A DNA stretch of 64,000 nt from Gnetum montanum (Eukaryota > Streptophyta > Gnetopsida > Gnetales > Gnetaceae). Shown one piece after another: positions 31,788 to 43,784 of the stretch. The notes beneath the pieces are model-generated. The model searched no databases and was not told the origin of the DNA. It worked only from the letters and a program-made list of their open reading frames with translations. The stretch lies in contig MNCI01029140.1 in assembly GCA_015680685.1 (NCBI GenBank), forward strand, positions 153,988 to 217,987. The letters are read 5' to 3'. Each line of letters opens with the position of its first letter. Position 1 is the first letter of the stretch. A program made the translations under genes and the position numbers.

Positions 31788-33275
31788 TGAAACACCACTA
31801 ATTTTGGCCTAACACTTTGAAACAAGAATAACCTAGAGGTCTTTTAGCTTTTGGAAAGAAAAATTTGACTAAGGCATGGAGCTCGCACTGTCAAGCTAGC
31901 TTTCCCTCAGTGTGAGCAACTCTAACAACTTCAAGATCAAGTCAAAATGGTCCAAATATAAGGGTGTAAGCCATCCTCAAGGGCCACTAATGTCCACTCC
32001 AAGTTTCAGCATTCGCGAATTCAAATTTTGAGACAAATTATTCACATTTTCACACTCAGGCTAAGGTCACACTGGTAGCATGAGTATAGCGTGAGCAACT
32101 TTCAAAGCCCAAAAATGAGTCAAAATGATCTAATTTCTAGGGTGCAAGTCATCCTTAGGGTTCATTGTTGATAACTTTAGATTTCAACCTCCAGAACTCC
32201 AGATTTCAGGTCCAAAAATTGCAAGTTTTTGTAGCTCATGCTCTCGTCATGTTGCACTCACGCTAGCAGCGTAAGTCTAGTGTGAGTCACCGAAAGTGGT
32301 TCAAAGAAGGGCACATCCAAGATCAATTTTAAGGTCAACAACACAGTTAGACAGTAGTTGTACTCAAGAAACAGGCTTCAAAAATCAAAATTTGGTGGTA
32401 AATATGTCATTCTAGCTCACTCACACTGAGGTCAAGCTGGCAGCATGAGTGTAAAGTGAATGTAGCGTGAGTGCATTGTGAGCATGTTGAGGACACGTCC
32501 AAACAAAATCAACTCATGCTAGAAGTCCTGGTCAGGTGAAGATGCATCAAACAGCCACAAAGCCACTCAAATTGACATCCTGCAGCAGTCAATTCAGATA
32601 TCAAGAAGATTGAAGCAAGCCAAAGTCAAATTCTCTTGTTGTGCATTATCATTTTCATTCTAAATTTTCATGAGTTTTGAGCTTGCCAAGCTCTTACACT
32701 CCAAATTATATTTGCTTCCATGGGCATAAGCTAGCCTGAGCAAACCAACATATGCTGTAAGATACAATGCACCTGGTCAAAAATGTAGCTTGCCTACACA
32801 CGTCCAACTCACACATAGCTGTCCATCAGACACGTGTCACACGATCTGTTTTCCTCTCCTCTCTTAGCTATTGATTCCATTGATGAATTTCATGCCTGAA
32901 CCTGGTGAAACCCTATAAATACCCTATTAATTCACATAAATAGGGTTCAAAATTTTGAATTTTGATGGGTTAGAAAGCATAGAATAGCAATATTTGGATG
33001 CTCAGGCATACTTGACTCCTTGTATCTAAGCCCTTCTGAAACACATCACCCCAGGGGTTGGTGCCCAACTTGCCATCTACATGTGCAGCTACACATTCAC
33101 TGGTGCACACCCTTTCTAAGCAATACAATACATTTTATTTTGCTAGCCATTATATTATTTACAATATTTTACATTCGGTTTATGTTTTGTTTGCAATACT
33201 ATTCTATATATGCTTTGTTTGCATTTCATACATTATTGTTTATATTTTGTACATCATTGGTTACGATAACCTTAA
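31788..33275 (+). repeat. Tat/Ogre-like LTR 1, copy 2 (3' end deleted)
   Basis: Starts TGAAACACCACTAATTTTGG, a cleaner terminus than in copy 1. It carries the ~200-bp hairpin repeats and TATA-like CCTATAAATACCC near 32920. It breaks off near 33275 after GGTTACGATAACC, followed by a short filler (TTAAGGGTTCATTCC) and then the inside of LTR 2. Confidence 0.65.
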
Positions 33276-33284
33276 GGGTTCATT

Positions 33285-34940
33285 CCTTAACTAGCTTGCC
33301 CTCAGCATTAGCAACTTTATAAGCCTTAAAATAGAGTTAAAATGGTCTAACTTCAAAGGTGCAAGACATCCTTGGGGCCCACTAATGACCGCTTCACGTT
33401 CTAGCATCCAAAATCCAATATTTCAAGTCAAAATTACACAAATCTTGCTACTCATGCTGAGGTCACACGCAGGTCACACTGGCAACATGAGTCCAGCTTG
33501 AGTTCGGCATGAGTAACTCAAAATTGACTCAAAACAGTGTCAAAATGGTTTGATTTTGAGGGGAAAACTCACCCTCAAGGTCCATTAATGATTTCTCAAA
33601 GTTTTGGCTTCCAGAACTTAAGATTTTAGCACCAAAAATGTCCATTTTCATTGCTCATGCCCAGGTCACGGTGAGGTCACACTGACAGTGTGAGCCTAGC
33701 GTGAGCTGCCAAAACTAACCTAGATCAAGGTACAAACAAGCTCAAAATCAGCATACAGGTTTCCTCCAAGGTCAAGCATTAGTTACCTTTGAAAGATAGG
33801 TCTAAAAGATTAAGATTTGGTGTGAAATGTACCATCCTAGCTTTCTCACACCCAGGTCATGGCCAGGTCACACCCAGGTCACGCTGACAATGTGAGCCCA
33901 ACGTGAGTTACCAAAAGTGGCCTAAATCCAAGCATAGACAAGTTCAAATTAAACATGCAGGACGTCCTCAAGGTCAGGCAGTAGTTACACTTCAAAAATG
34001 AGTCTTAAAGGTGGAATTTTGAGACAAGATGCATCATTTTTGATCATGCACACTAAGGTGATGCCAAGGTCACACTGGCAACGTGACTCTAGCAGGAGCA
34101 TTGGTCATGACCAAGAAAAAGTACTTTAGACAAACGTTGAATGCATGTCAGGACCAATGCATGCTGGCAACCTTGGTGAAGCAAAAACACTTTCGGCGGT
34201 AGTCAGTTCATGGATCAGAAAGTTTCAAGCAAGCCAGAATCAAGATCTATTATTATGCACTATCATTTTATTTTAATTTTGCAACATTTGTGAGCCTATC
34301 AAGCTCTTACGCTTCAATTTGTATGCATGAGCGTAATGTAAATCAATACATATGGTAAGATACAGTGTATCTGGTTTAGAATGTAGTCTGCCCATATACA
34401 CCTCTCATGTGATCCAATTTTCTTGCATCTCGCAACCATTGACCTCATTCACAAATCCTATTCTCGAGCCTGGAAAAATGTATAAATACCTTGTTCATTG
34501 ACATAAATAGGGTTGGCAATTTTGGAGAAAGAAAACCAGCAATCCTAAGCCTGGACGCATGTGAACCCTAGCACCTGCAAACACCTCACATGGAAGCTTA
34601 ACATCTGACTTGCAATCCAGACATGCAACTACGTTTTGACCGATGCACATCTTGTTAATTAATGCAACATAGTTTCATTTTTGCCTTCCGTTGTACTATT
34701 CTAGTTCATTATTTGCATTATTCTATTCTATTGCACGTTTCTACATATATTCTATTTCTGTTTGCATGCTATATTCATGTCTATGTCTATGTCTCATTTG
34801 CATGTAGACCATCCAAGGTAGTCTACCTTCATTTTTCTAGCTTGCCCTCACATGAAGGTAGAGTCAGCTATATTTCTCTGGAGATCTTTCGGCATTTGTT
34901 TTCCTTCAGCCTTACACTAATGAATTCGGATAGTACAACA
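33285..34940 (+). repeat. Tat/Ogre-like LTR 2, copy 2 (5' end deleted)
   Basis: Begins inside U3 at AGCTTGCCCTCAGCATTAGC, contains the four GGTCAC hairpin units and TATA box GTATAAATACC near 34480, and ends AGTACAACA at 34940. About 75 bp of U5 are missing near 34795 relative to copy 1. Confidence 0.68.
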
Positions 34941-34942
34941 AT

Positions 34943-34960
34943 TGGCGCTAGAAGGAGGGT
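34943..34960 (+). promoter_or_regulatory. Candidate PBS of Tat-like element, copy 2
   Basis: TGGCGCTAGAAGGAGGGT, probably nearer the ancestral site than the copy 1 version. Confidence 0.62.
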
Positions 34961-35404
34961 CACGTATTTTCCATCTTGATAAAATGTTGATCCCATTACC
35001 TTTCATCCATGGTGCAGATTAGGCGTAGAATGCAAGCTTAGCTTGCTTAAACCATACCAATTTTTTCACGATTGGATTAAATCCCTGAAAAATTTTTACC
35101 TCACTGCCAAGGTAGCAAATTCTGTAACTGTAGCTAAAAATATTAAGTACAACATGCACACACTGTGAAAACCCAACACAGCGTACACACGCTGCAAATC
35201 CCAACACTACAGAAATCGAAAAAAGATGCTACAAAACCCAAAGCAGGATGTACACACTACTGCATATGTTTGGCATACACATGTTGTGCATGCACGTCAC
35301 TCATGCATACTACGCCACGTTGCGCTTACATTGCATGTACGCTGCACTTGTATACACTGCACAAAAACTAGCATACACATGTTAAGGTTGCGCTCACACT
35401 AACA
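34961..35404 (+). mobile_element. Tat-like leader, copy 2, no gene
   Basis: Aligned with 17046-17491 with few differences. Contains the same GTACACAC words. Confidence 0.6.
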
Positions 35405-35636
35405 TTCACGCCTAGCTTGCTCAAGCTCAGCTTGCACATACCAGCTTGCTCAAGCTTAGGTTGCATAAACCCAGCTTGCTAAAGCTTAGCTTGCACATGC
35501 CCAGCTTTCTCAAGCTTAGCTTGCATACAATCAGCTTGCACATGCCTAGCTTGCTCAAGCTCAGTTTGCATTAGCCCAACTTACTCAAGCTTAGCTTGCA
35601 TACACCTAGCTTGCTCAAGCTCAACTTGCATACGCT
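35405..35636 (+). repeat. 30-bp minisatellite, copy 2
   Basis: Same array as 17492-17715 but with an internally rearranged or partial unit near 35525-35550 (TACAATCAGCTTGCACATGC) and point changes. Reading continues open from the last units into the gag start at 35674. Confidence 0.83.
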
Positions 35637-35673
35637 ACTTACACACATTCAACTAGTCAAGCCAGTTACACAC

Positions 35674-38600
35674 ATGGAATCTTCTCAGATCAAAGCAGCA
35701 TTGCCTTTTCTAGACCTTAATGCTGAAATCTCAAATCCTGTGATCGCAATTGAACCCATAGTCACTGTTGGAGAGATGAATCCTCAAGGGCCAACTTGCC
35801 GGTCACTTATGTTACAAGGCAAAGATCCCACTTATACAATTCTCACCCTGGAGCAATACAACTTTATCTACATAAAGATCGAAGCTAACCTACCCAACGA
35901 CCGCACAGAAATAGAAAAAAATGACATTATGAACTCATCTATAAGGGAGGCCATAACTTTACTCCTTCATCGTATGATGTCATACCCCTCTTTGAATCCC
36001 ATTATGAACTCATATCCTAGCTCCTCATGCAAAGGAATCAAACCTTGCAACAACCCACCATAGAGCCTCAAAGTGGGGATGAGGAAGATGATTTCGTAGC
36101 TCAATCTGAACATGGGGATTCGTACCACACTCTCAGTCCTCATGCTTACGTGAATCCATTATTCCATTCTTTCATGGGAGAGACTATGCCTCTTCATGCA
36201 TCTATAAGCACTCAAGCATCTATTTCTCAATAGGAAGCATCTACCTCCATTCCTTCTTTCTCTACAACCAACACCCAATTCAATGCGTCCATCCCAGTCA
36301 TTCCTCCAATCACCACATTACCTTCTCTCTCGCAAGTACAATTCCAACAACTCTCCTCTCACTCTAATTTAGGATCGACCTTCTGACCCCAAATAATTGG
36401 GATGCCATCTATGATACCCAGTTCTACATCTACCCATTCCATACCTTCCATGCAAATCCAAGGAACACCCTTCATTACTTCAACTCAATAGGTTCAGGGT
36501 ATTTCCTCACAACTTGTGACTAGGCAGTGACCTATACTTGTCATTCAACAACATCAACCTACTTACTATAGCATACCACCCGTTGCAATCCCATTTGTGA
36601 ATGTTCCTGAAATGTGACCATTTACAATCCAACAGTCATCTTTCCCTCTAATCACATAATATTCTAACTATTACCACATGCAATCTAACTGACCAGCTGG
36701 TCCACCTAGTGCTCAAGAATGGGCAGATGCTAGAAAGATGATGCAATTGTTAACCAATGAAGTAAAGCACCATAAGATTGCAAACACTAAAGAATTCAAG
36801 GTTTTGGACTTCTATCAAGATGATCTGATTAGCTCTTCAGTGCCACCATTGACTTGACCAAAAAGAATTTCATTGCTACAACTAACGAAGTATAACAGAG
36901 AGGGGGATCCAAATGCTCACCTAGTGAGATTCCGATTAGAGTGTCTATTACTTCAAGCCTGGCCTCATGCAATCCTACGTGTTTTTGCCATGTCCTTAAC
37001 TGGAAAAACTTTAGACTAGTACCGAGATCTGCTGAGTAACTCTATATCCTCTCTAGAAGATTTGTTACATCAATTTGTTACCTATTTTAAGTATAACCTG
37101 AAGCCTAAAGCCATGCTAGATAGTCTAATCTAAATAAAATAAGCACCATTAGAACTTGTATAGAAGTTCATCCAAAGATGGAGTGCCATCCTTAACAAAC
37201 TTCATGAGCCTATCCCATAAATGTATTTACTTACAATCCTCAAGAGTGCCGTGAATGATTTTGTTAAGTCAAAACTCTATTATCTGAACGCTCGTACTTT
37301 GAGTCAAGTGTTTTTCCAAATCAAAAACATAGAAGAGGCAGCACAGACAAGTCATGACCCAGCTTACCTAACTTTCAAAAGCCAACATATGAAGAAAGAT
37401 AAAGAAAAGTCCAAAACAACAGTTGCAGTAGTGGCAAAGACATTTCGACCCAACAATGCAAGACAAAATGGGAAAGAACCCACCACCCCCACTAGTCATA
37501 AAAGGACTACTCCTACACCTACACCTAAACCATCCTCTGCCCAAACTACTAGTACAAGTCATACTCATACCTTGAAATGAAAAGATCTTTCCCAGTACAC
37601 ACCCTTACCTGTGAAGCCTTCACAACTACTGGACCAACTTCTAAAAGCTGGGTTGATTCAACATAAGCAAATGTCTCCTATAGCATCCCAAAAACATAAC
37701 CGATACTATGATTTGGTTAAAAACCCAACGTTGACAACAGCTAATGAACCTCCTGTTCCAAGAGGTTTTAGGTTAGACAGATTCTATGAGTATCACCAAC
37801 AATGTGGCCATGGGATTGACTATTGTTTCACCCTAAAACAAGACATACAACATATGATTTATAGAGGTTAGGTAGTCTTCGACAAAGCCAACCCATTAAG
37901 ACCTAAAAATTAGTTTATGGGGGTCTACAAAGATCCTCTTAACACCAAAGAGTCACCCTATGTGATCAACACCATCCATGTCAACAACAAACACAACCTC
38001 CCATGAAAGCCTTTTGTGATTCGTGTGTCTGCTAAAATCACGTCTATGCTAACACCTCCACAAGCTCTTTTTGCTACATATACATCTCCTACACCATGAA
38101 AACCATTCGTCATCCAAGTGCACCCTACGGTTGTAATGGAAAACATGCCATTGCAAAATTAACCCATCCCATTCATAATCTGGGTGCTAAAACATCCTAA
38201 TGTGCAACCCCCAACAATTCCCCTGTGACCCTCACAAGAACGTCTCGCTAATAGACTGACCAGGGAATGTTTGACAAAAGAATATTATGGTCATGAGTTA
38301 GGACCACCAAAACCCACACTGCTGAATGTTGTCCCTATGGTTCCAATCATTGATCAACCTAGCACGAGTCATCAAGACAAGAACTCGAGAGTGTCCAATG
38401 TCCCAAACCTAATAGCCATAGTTAACAATGCAAAAAATCTTCCATGAGAGATACAAATGTTGGGTCAAATGGATCTAGTCTCAATAGATAAAAAAATTCC
38501 AAATAACAAAGACTTGGCTAGTACCCTAACCCAGGTTACATAGGCCTTAAAACAAAAGAACACCTCTCTAAGCCCATATGACCTGGTAATGACCTCCTTG
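35674..38600 (+). pseudogene. Tat-like gag, copy 2 (longer version)
   Basis: Same start as copy 1 and the same frameshift (near 35990-36030) and stops (e.g. after ASISQ at 36231). It keeps the core block KYNREGDPNAHLVRFRLECL and QFVTYFKYNLKPKAMLDSLI. It extends through ARTLSQVFFQIKNIEEAAQT, a Lys/Thr/Pro-rich basic region (37380-37580), QLLDQLLKAGLIQHK and a zinc-knuckle-like FYEYHQQCGHGIDYCFTLKQ (near 37783-37842) typical of Tat/Ogre gag-pol. A Pro-rich connector reaches the pre-protease segment. Copy 1 has lost the part from about 37105 to 38620. Confidence 0.78.
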
Positions 38601-39310
38601 GTACATTTGGAAGCTCTGGTACATATGTTGACTTCAATCCCTATTAGTGAAGACCTTCCTACGAATGAACCATCTATTTATGTCGTATTGTCTCCACATC
38701 AAGAATTGAGGTCCACATCTCTAGGATTCCATACCAATGACATTAAACGAGATAAAAAAATGGGAGAGGTCAATACCGCCCCTATGTTTATAACAATACA
38801 AGTTAACCAATTTAAGATACATAGGGTGCATGTCGATGAAAAGGAGGCAACAAATGTAATACCTTTCCCTTTCATTGAATGACTAGGCGTCATGGAACAA
38901 ATACGACCAACAACAACATCATTCTTGAAATCTTTCAGTGGTTTCTGTGTCATTGTAAAAGGCATGGTTACCTTGGATTTATTAGTAGGGGATCAGTTCC
39001 CCACATCAGCCAAATTTGTAGTCATGGATGAGATGCCAGGGTTCAATATGATTTTGGGATGGCCTTGGTTAGCTCAACTAAAAGCTATATCCTCACTGAT
39101 CCATCAATAAATTCATCTTCCCTATGAGGGTGGTGAAATCATCGTACACGGGGATGTGGTAATACCACTTACTTCCTCACACGTAGAAACAAACCAAGGG
39201 TCAGAGGTTAAACTCTCTGAACCTAAGTAAGACATCGCTAGTGAAACCCTAGACATTGGCCAATATCCAACCTACGACCTTCCTAAATTGAAGAAGCATT
39301 GGAATATGTA
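38601..39310 (+). pseudogene. Tat-like protease, copy 2
   Basis: LTSIPISEDLPTNEPSIYVV continues in one frame into PMFITIQVNQFKIHRVHVDE and KEATNVIPFPFIE, then a stop at 38880. It is open again from MEQIRPTTTSFLKSFSGFCV to MPGFNMILGWPWLAQLKAIS. Unlike copy 1, no frameshift separates the pre-protease and protease parts here. The catalytic motif is VDEKEAT; the Gly is missing as in copy 1, so the change predates duplication. Not functional. Confidence 0.78.
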
Positions 39311-39988
39311 GACATAGGAGGCATTCTGACAAATGTCTCTTGGTCAGAACTACCCTTTGACGTATCCAGCAAGAGGGATGGCGAGTACCAGATCAGGCCT
39401 ACACATCCCACCCTTCACAGAAAATTATGAAAATTAAAGAAGCTAATCAAAAACTAAGATGAACTACCAAGTGTTCAGAATGATGTTAAACTAGCAAACG
39501 TCTGCAATGACGTTCAACTAGCCACGATCAGAAATGATCGGTTCTTTTAAATTCATTAAAACAACTACAGTCGCCTCCCCTTATTTGACAAAGATGCAAT
39601 AGTCCATCATGAATTTAAACAAACACACATGGCCAAAAATGGCCTTAAAATAGAGAACAGTACATTACCAGTCTATCAAAATCTCTCTACGTCATTATCA
39701 TTTACATTTTACAAATTACAATTTCCATTTATTTTATGTTTACTAGACATGATTCCAGTTTGCATTTATGTTCACAAATAAACTTGAAAAGAAAAATAAA
39801 ATAAAATATAAATATATGTAATAATAAGGAGTGTTAAGATGGCAATAGGATGATGACATATTGCACCATGATCATAGTTATATCTGTTCTCATACATCCC
39901 AAAAAACAACAAAACAAGCTAAAAAACTTTAAAAAAAACTGACAAAAGAATTGACAAGACTGACAAGACTAACAAGCCAAATTTCCAA
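39311..39988 (+). mobile_element. Post-protease segment without pol, copy 2
   Basis: Matches 19863-20539: QIRPTHPTLHRKL, then AT-rich non-coding DNA, then the env-like ORF. No RT or integrase motifs. Confidence 0.65.
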
Positions 39989-42740
39989 ATGTCCAAGAAG
40001 AGGCAAAGGCCAACGACCTCATGTGGAGCATGCAGAATAGGAGGCACAATCATTCAACATCCATCAAGAAACCCCTATTACTACACAATTTGGTTAGGTA
40101 GAATGTGGAGAGGGCAGGGCACCCGAACAAGGACAACATCACATGATATTCCCAGAATGCATTCAAGCCATTCGGGAAAGGTCCACATCCACTAGAGTGA
40201 TTGTGGAACTTAATTTTGGACCTTTTATCAAATTTTCCCCTGAACTACTTAAGGATCAGCTCAAGGGATCTCCATTATGGCTTGTCTTCTTGCAAAATGG
40301 AGAATGGTATTTGGGGAAAGCCTATCAATTTTGGCAAAATAAAGAGAAAGGCACCACCATAGACATTGGTGGAATATCAATTAATTTCTTTGCAAAGGCC
40401 ATTAGAAAATTTCTAAATCTTTTGAATACAGTGCCTAAAGTTGCTCATCTGTCCACCTGCTCTGATGCTAATGCAAGAAAAGTATGGATAAAGAGGATGT
40501 ATGGAAAAGAAGATAAAACATATGGAGAATTGACCCTTGAAGAGAGAATTTATTTTAAAATTGACACCTATCACATCTTCCCAATAAAGGGGCTAAATAG
40601 GATCTCTTCCTATGCGACCAGAGGAAGCACAATCTTGATAGGAAAGGTTGATGTCAATTTTCCCCATTTGTATTTAACAAAAATATTAAGGCACTTCAAA
40701 GACTGCAAGATAAAAAATTTTGCATTTCCCTTTTCATGTCTAACTAGGAAGCTATGTCAATGTGCTAGAATTATAGGATACACTAATGACATCCCTAGAA
40801 AAGCTCAAAATGGTTCATATGCTAAATTACTGAAGCCATCAACACTAAGAAAAGATGTTGGTGAAACACTAGAGCTTGAACAAGAGCAGACGGTTGGATC
40901 CACTACACCTCAAATAGTAGAGCCTAGGCATCTTCTAGACATGAGGCTCAACCAACAATAAGAAGTAGGACCCAGTACGTAGCCCATGGGCCAATAGGAT
41001 TAGCAACCACCACTGTCACCATAAGATTACCGACTATCAATGAGCAATCTCAAGGCCATCATAAAAATGGTTAGTTGGGGAAGTAGAGATGGGGCTAATC
41101 TCTTTAAGGTGATTGACGATGCTCTACATCCCATCATATCAATTGATCATGCAAGGGATGAGATCTCAATACAAACAGGAGGAGGGGAATCACATTGGTC
41201 ACAATAGATTTTGGGAAATGATGCATCATTTCAACTACAATTAGAAATTGGTGAGATTGCCACGATGGTGATTATGCAACACCAAGATGTAGCTAGAGGA
41301 ACAAAAGTGATGAAAAACCACACCAAGGAATCATTCAATGTCCCTATTATGCCACCAACATATTTTACAAGAGCAAATAATGTGAAAGTTCTAGCTAACA
41401 CCTCAATGACTTCTATGGAACATGAGGATGCTCTGGATCAGTTGCTATGAATAGGAAAAGAAATGATGTCCTTATTTGACATCCCCCAAGATGTCACAGT
41501 GACATAATCAAATCTCATTTCCACCAAAGGAAAGCTGGTCATGGCTAAGGTTAGGGCTGAACACGTAGAAGATGAACTAAGGAGACTCCAAGAAAAGTTC
41601 ATTACCCTACAAGCCAAAAAATAGGATCTATCCCAACTTGTTCCAACCAATTAGCTAGAATCATTTAGAATCAAGTAGCTCAATAAATTGCTAGCAGAGA
41701 ATAAAATGGTGGAAATGGAAAAGGAGAGGATTGATTGGGATGTTTCAAAAGAATAGGATCAAACATACACACATGCAAAATCACTGAAGGCCTTAAAAGA
41801 AGAAAATAAACTCCTTGCTACCAAAAATATTCAGTTTACAATAGTTGAAAAAAAAAGAATGTTCTTGAAGAAAGTTTTCAGTAAATTCAAAAGAAATTAA
41901 TAAGAGTCAACCAATACATAAGTTGGTTAGCTAGAGAAAAAAAAACCCTCTCAATGCAGGAGCTACATGTCATTCATCAGAAGACCTCCATTGAAATAAG
42001 TGCATGGAAAAATAAAGCTAAGCAACATGAAAAATCAAATGAGCATTTCCAAGATTATGTGGGGATGTATAAGGAGGTCATCGAAAAAGAGATCTGTATG
42101 GCTAAGGACCACATCAACTCCTTTAGTGCTCAACACATTGACTAGAAAGCTGTACTAGATACTTATGCCTTCGCCCACCAAGTAGAATTAAAGAGCTAAG
42201 ACCTACAGATCTAAGATCTCATAGAATACATGGAGTTGTCAAATTTTTGGTATGCCAACTTGGCCATGTTAATAGCACGACACTCAAGAAGTGAGCTAGA
42301 AAAATATGTAGCTACTACCTATGCCAACTATGAGACACAGTTTGTTGAACACAAGAAGACATTGCAGAGACTAAAGGTAGAAAATTATGAACTAGAGGTG
42401 GTCAAAGCTAGCTACCAAGGCTAAAAGGATGTTGCAACAAACTTGGCTCGACAACTCACAAATTATTAGGAACTTAGAGACAAATCTCAAGCCTACATGG
42501 AGGAATAATAGTTGTTAGCAGCATGACATGTCGAAGCTAATTAGATGTTCCCACAACTACCATGTTGATGGGAGGTGCCAACTATGTCAAACATTGGAAC
42601 ATCAGCATGGATGACACATGATCCCTAGACAAAGGAAGAAAAACTTCAAGTGCTTCTTCAAAAGTATTTATTTATGAAGCCTGGACCATAGGATAAAGGG
42701 AAAAAGCCCATGGAAGAGCCACTACCACCAAGAATCACAT
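39989..42740 (+). pseudogene. Athila env-like ORF, copy E3 (most complete)
   Basis: Starts MSKKRQRPTTSCGACRIGG (39989), shifts to the long frame MIFPECIQAIRERSTSTRVI (40143-40961, 272 codons, the longest in the window). It continues in pieces to about 42740: MGNDASFQLQLEIGEIATMV (41211-41450), AKVRAEHVEDELRRLQEKF, LKALKEENKLLATKN, HQKTSIEISAWKNKAKQHEK (41954) and MELSNFWYANLAMLIARHSR (42230). The N-terminal half is the globular Athila post-pol domain (LFQNGEWYLG-like and NFPHLYLTKILRHFKD blocks). The C-terminal half is predicted coiled-coil from heptad-like Leu/Lys/Glu patterns. No clear signal peptide or transmembrane segment. Followed by PPT and LTR in the canonical Athila order. Confidence 0.8.
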
Positions 42741-42929
42741 GAGTTTCAAAACATTTTGTATTTTGTGTTTTGTTTTGGTGTCCTAATTTTGTTTTCTATA
42801 GTCCCACACTGTAGCATGAAATAATCCATAGTCAATTCATAATCCCATACCTATCCACTATGTAATCAAATAAACTTGTTTCTAATTTTGTTTGACTCGA
42901 GGATAAGTTTTTATTCAGTCATTGGGGGA
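42741..42929 (+). mobile_element. Athila 3' UTR and polypurine tract
   Basis: Non-coding T-rich sequence ending ATTGGGGGA (42921-42929) immediately before TGATGAATTG. Confidence 0.75.
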
Positions 42930-43784
42930 TGATGAATTGTGGTTTGCTAGGCCCTAATATCGGGTACATGATATCGCATACACAATATCGTAGCTTGGAT
43001 ACGATATTGTATACACGATATCGTGATACTTGTGTTAGCCTATAAATATAGCACTCAGATGCACGAGGAAGAGTCATTAGAGCATTAGAGATTATTTTAG
43101 TCATTAGCAGTATTTTTATCAATTTTAGTTTTCAGTTCTTTCCCAAGTTCATGCCTACAGTGTGATGCTTGTAACTGTATGGAACCTTTGTTTCAGTGTG
43201 ATTTACTTGGACATGCACATAATTGGCAATAAAGATCAAGATTACTCCATCATTGCAGCATTCACTTAGTTTTTAATTATTTAATTGTTGATTATTATTT
43301 ATTATTTTCTTAGTTAATATTTCTTTTATTAGTTGCTAAATGCAAAATGAGTACATCTTAATAACGAACATTTAAGTGTGACTACGAGGTAACCCAATAA
43401 CATATCTAGTAGTGCATCGAGTAATGTGCGCTTGGTAATCCCAGAAGTAGTACACGAAGTCCAAGATGCATATGAATGATTAAGGATGGATGCTCATCAC
43501 ACTTAGGCTAGCTTAGATTTTATTTCCTATTGCTTATTAGCTTAAAAAAATTATTTCTCATTATCTTTAGGAGTAGCATAGTATTAGAAATCACATCATA
43601 CAGCTCACTCTAAACAAAACCATATGTGACAAAGCAAATACTAGTCTAGGTGGGAAGAAAACGAACTGTGATCAACGAATAACTATCTAGGTGCCACAAC
43701 TAGTCCATCCGTAGAGTTTGACTGGATCACACATACACGCTCGTATTCATATGGCTGAGCATAGGGGTACCTCACTACTCATCA
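42930..43784 (+). repeat. Complete Athila 3' LTR
   Basis: 855 bp from TGATGA to TCATCA, a perfect 6-bp inverted terminal repeat. U3 has a cluster of GATATCG/ATACACG words (42957-43025). TATA box CCTATAAATATAG is at 43039-43051; 'TTGGCAATAAAGATCAAG' lies near 43222 (possible polyadenylation region); the U5 end reads GGGGTACCTCACTACTCATCA. The 5' LTR of the same subfamily is not in the window. The reverse LTR at 1-494 is its closest relative here. Confidence 0.88.

Larger units (their letters stand above)
22457..41904 (+). repeat. Tandem segmental duplication, copy 2 (19.4 kb)
   Basis: Collinear with 9553-22456 but longer. It retains the Athila gag core, most of pol, the pol-to-LTR spacer and the full Tat gag. 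It lacks about 0.5 kb spanning the end of Tat LTR 1 to the start of LTR 2, and about 75 bp near 34795 in LTR 2. It begins with the same protease sliver (GTGCAAGCCGTCATCAGT) although no protease gene adjoins it. This shows the unit's left edge was inside the protease remnant. Confidence 0.88.
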
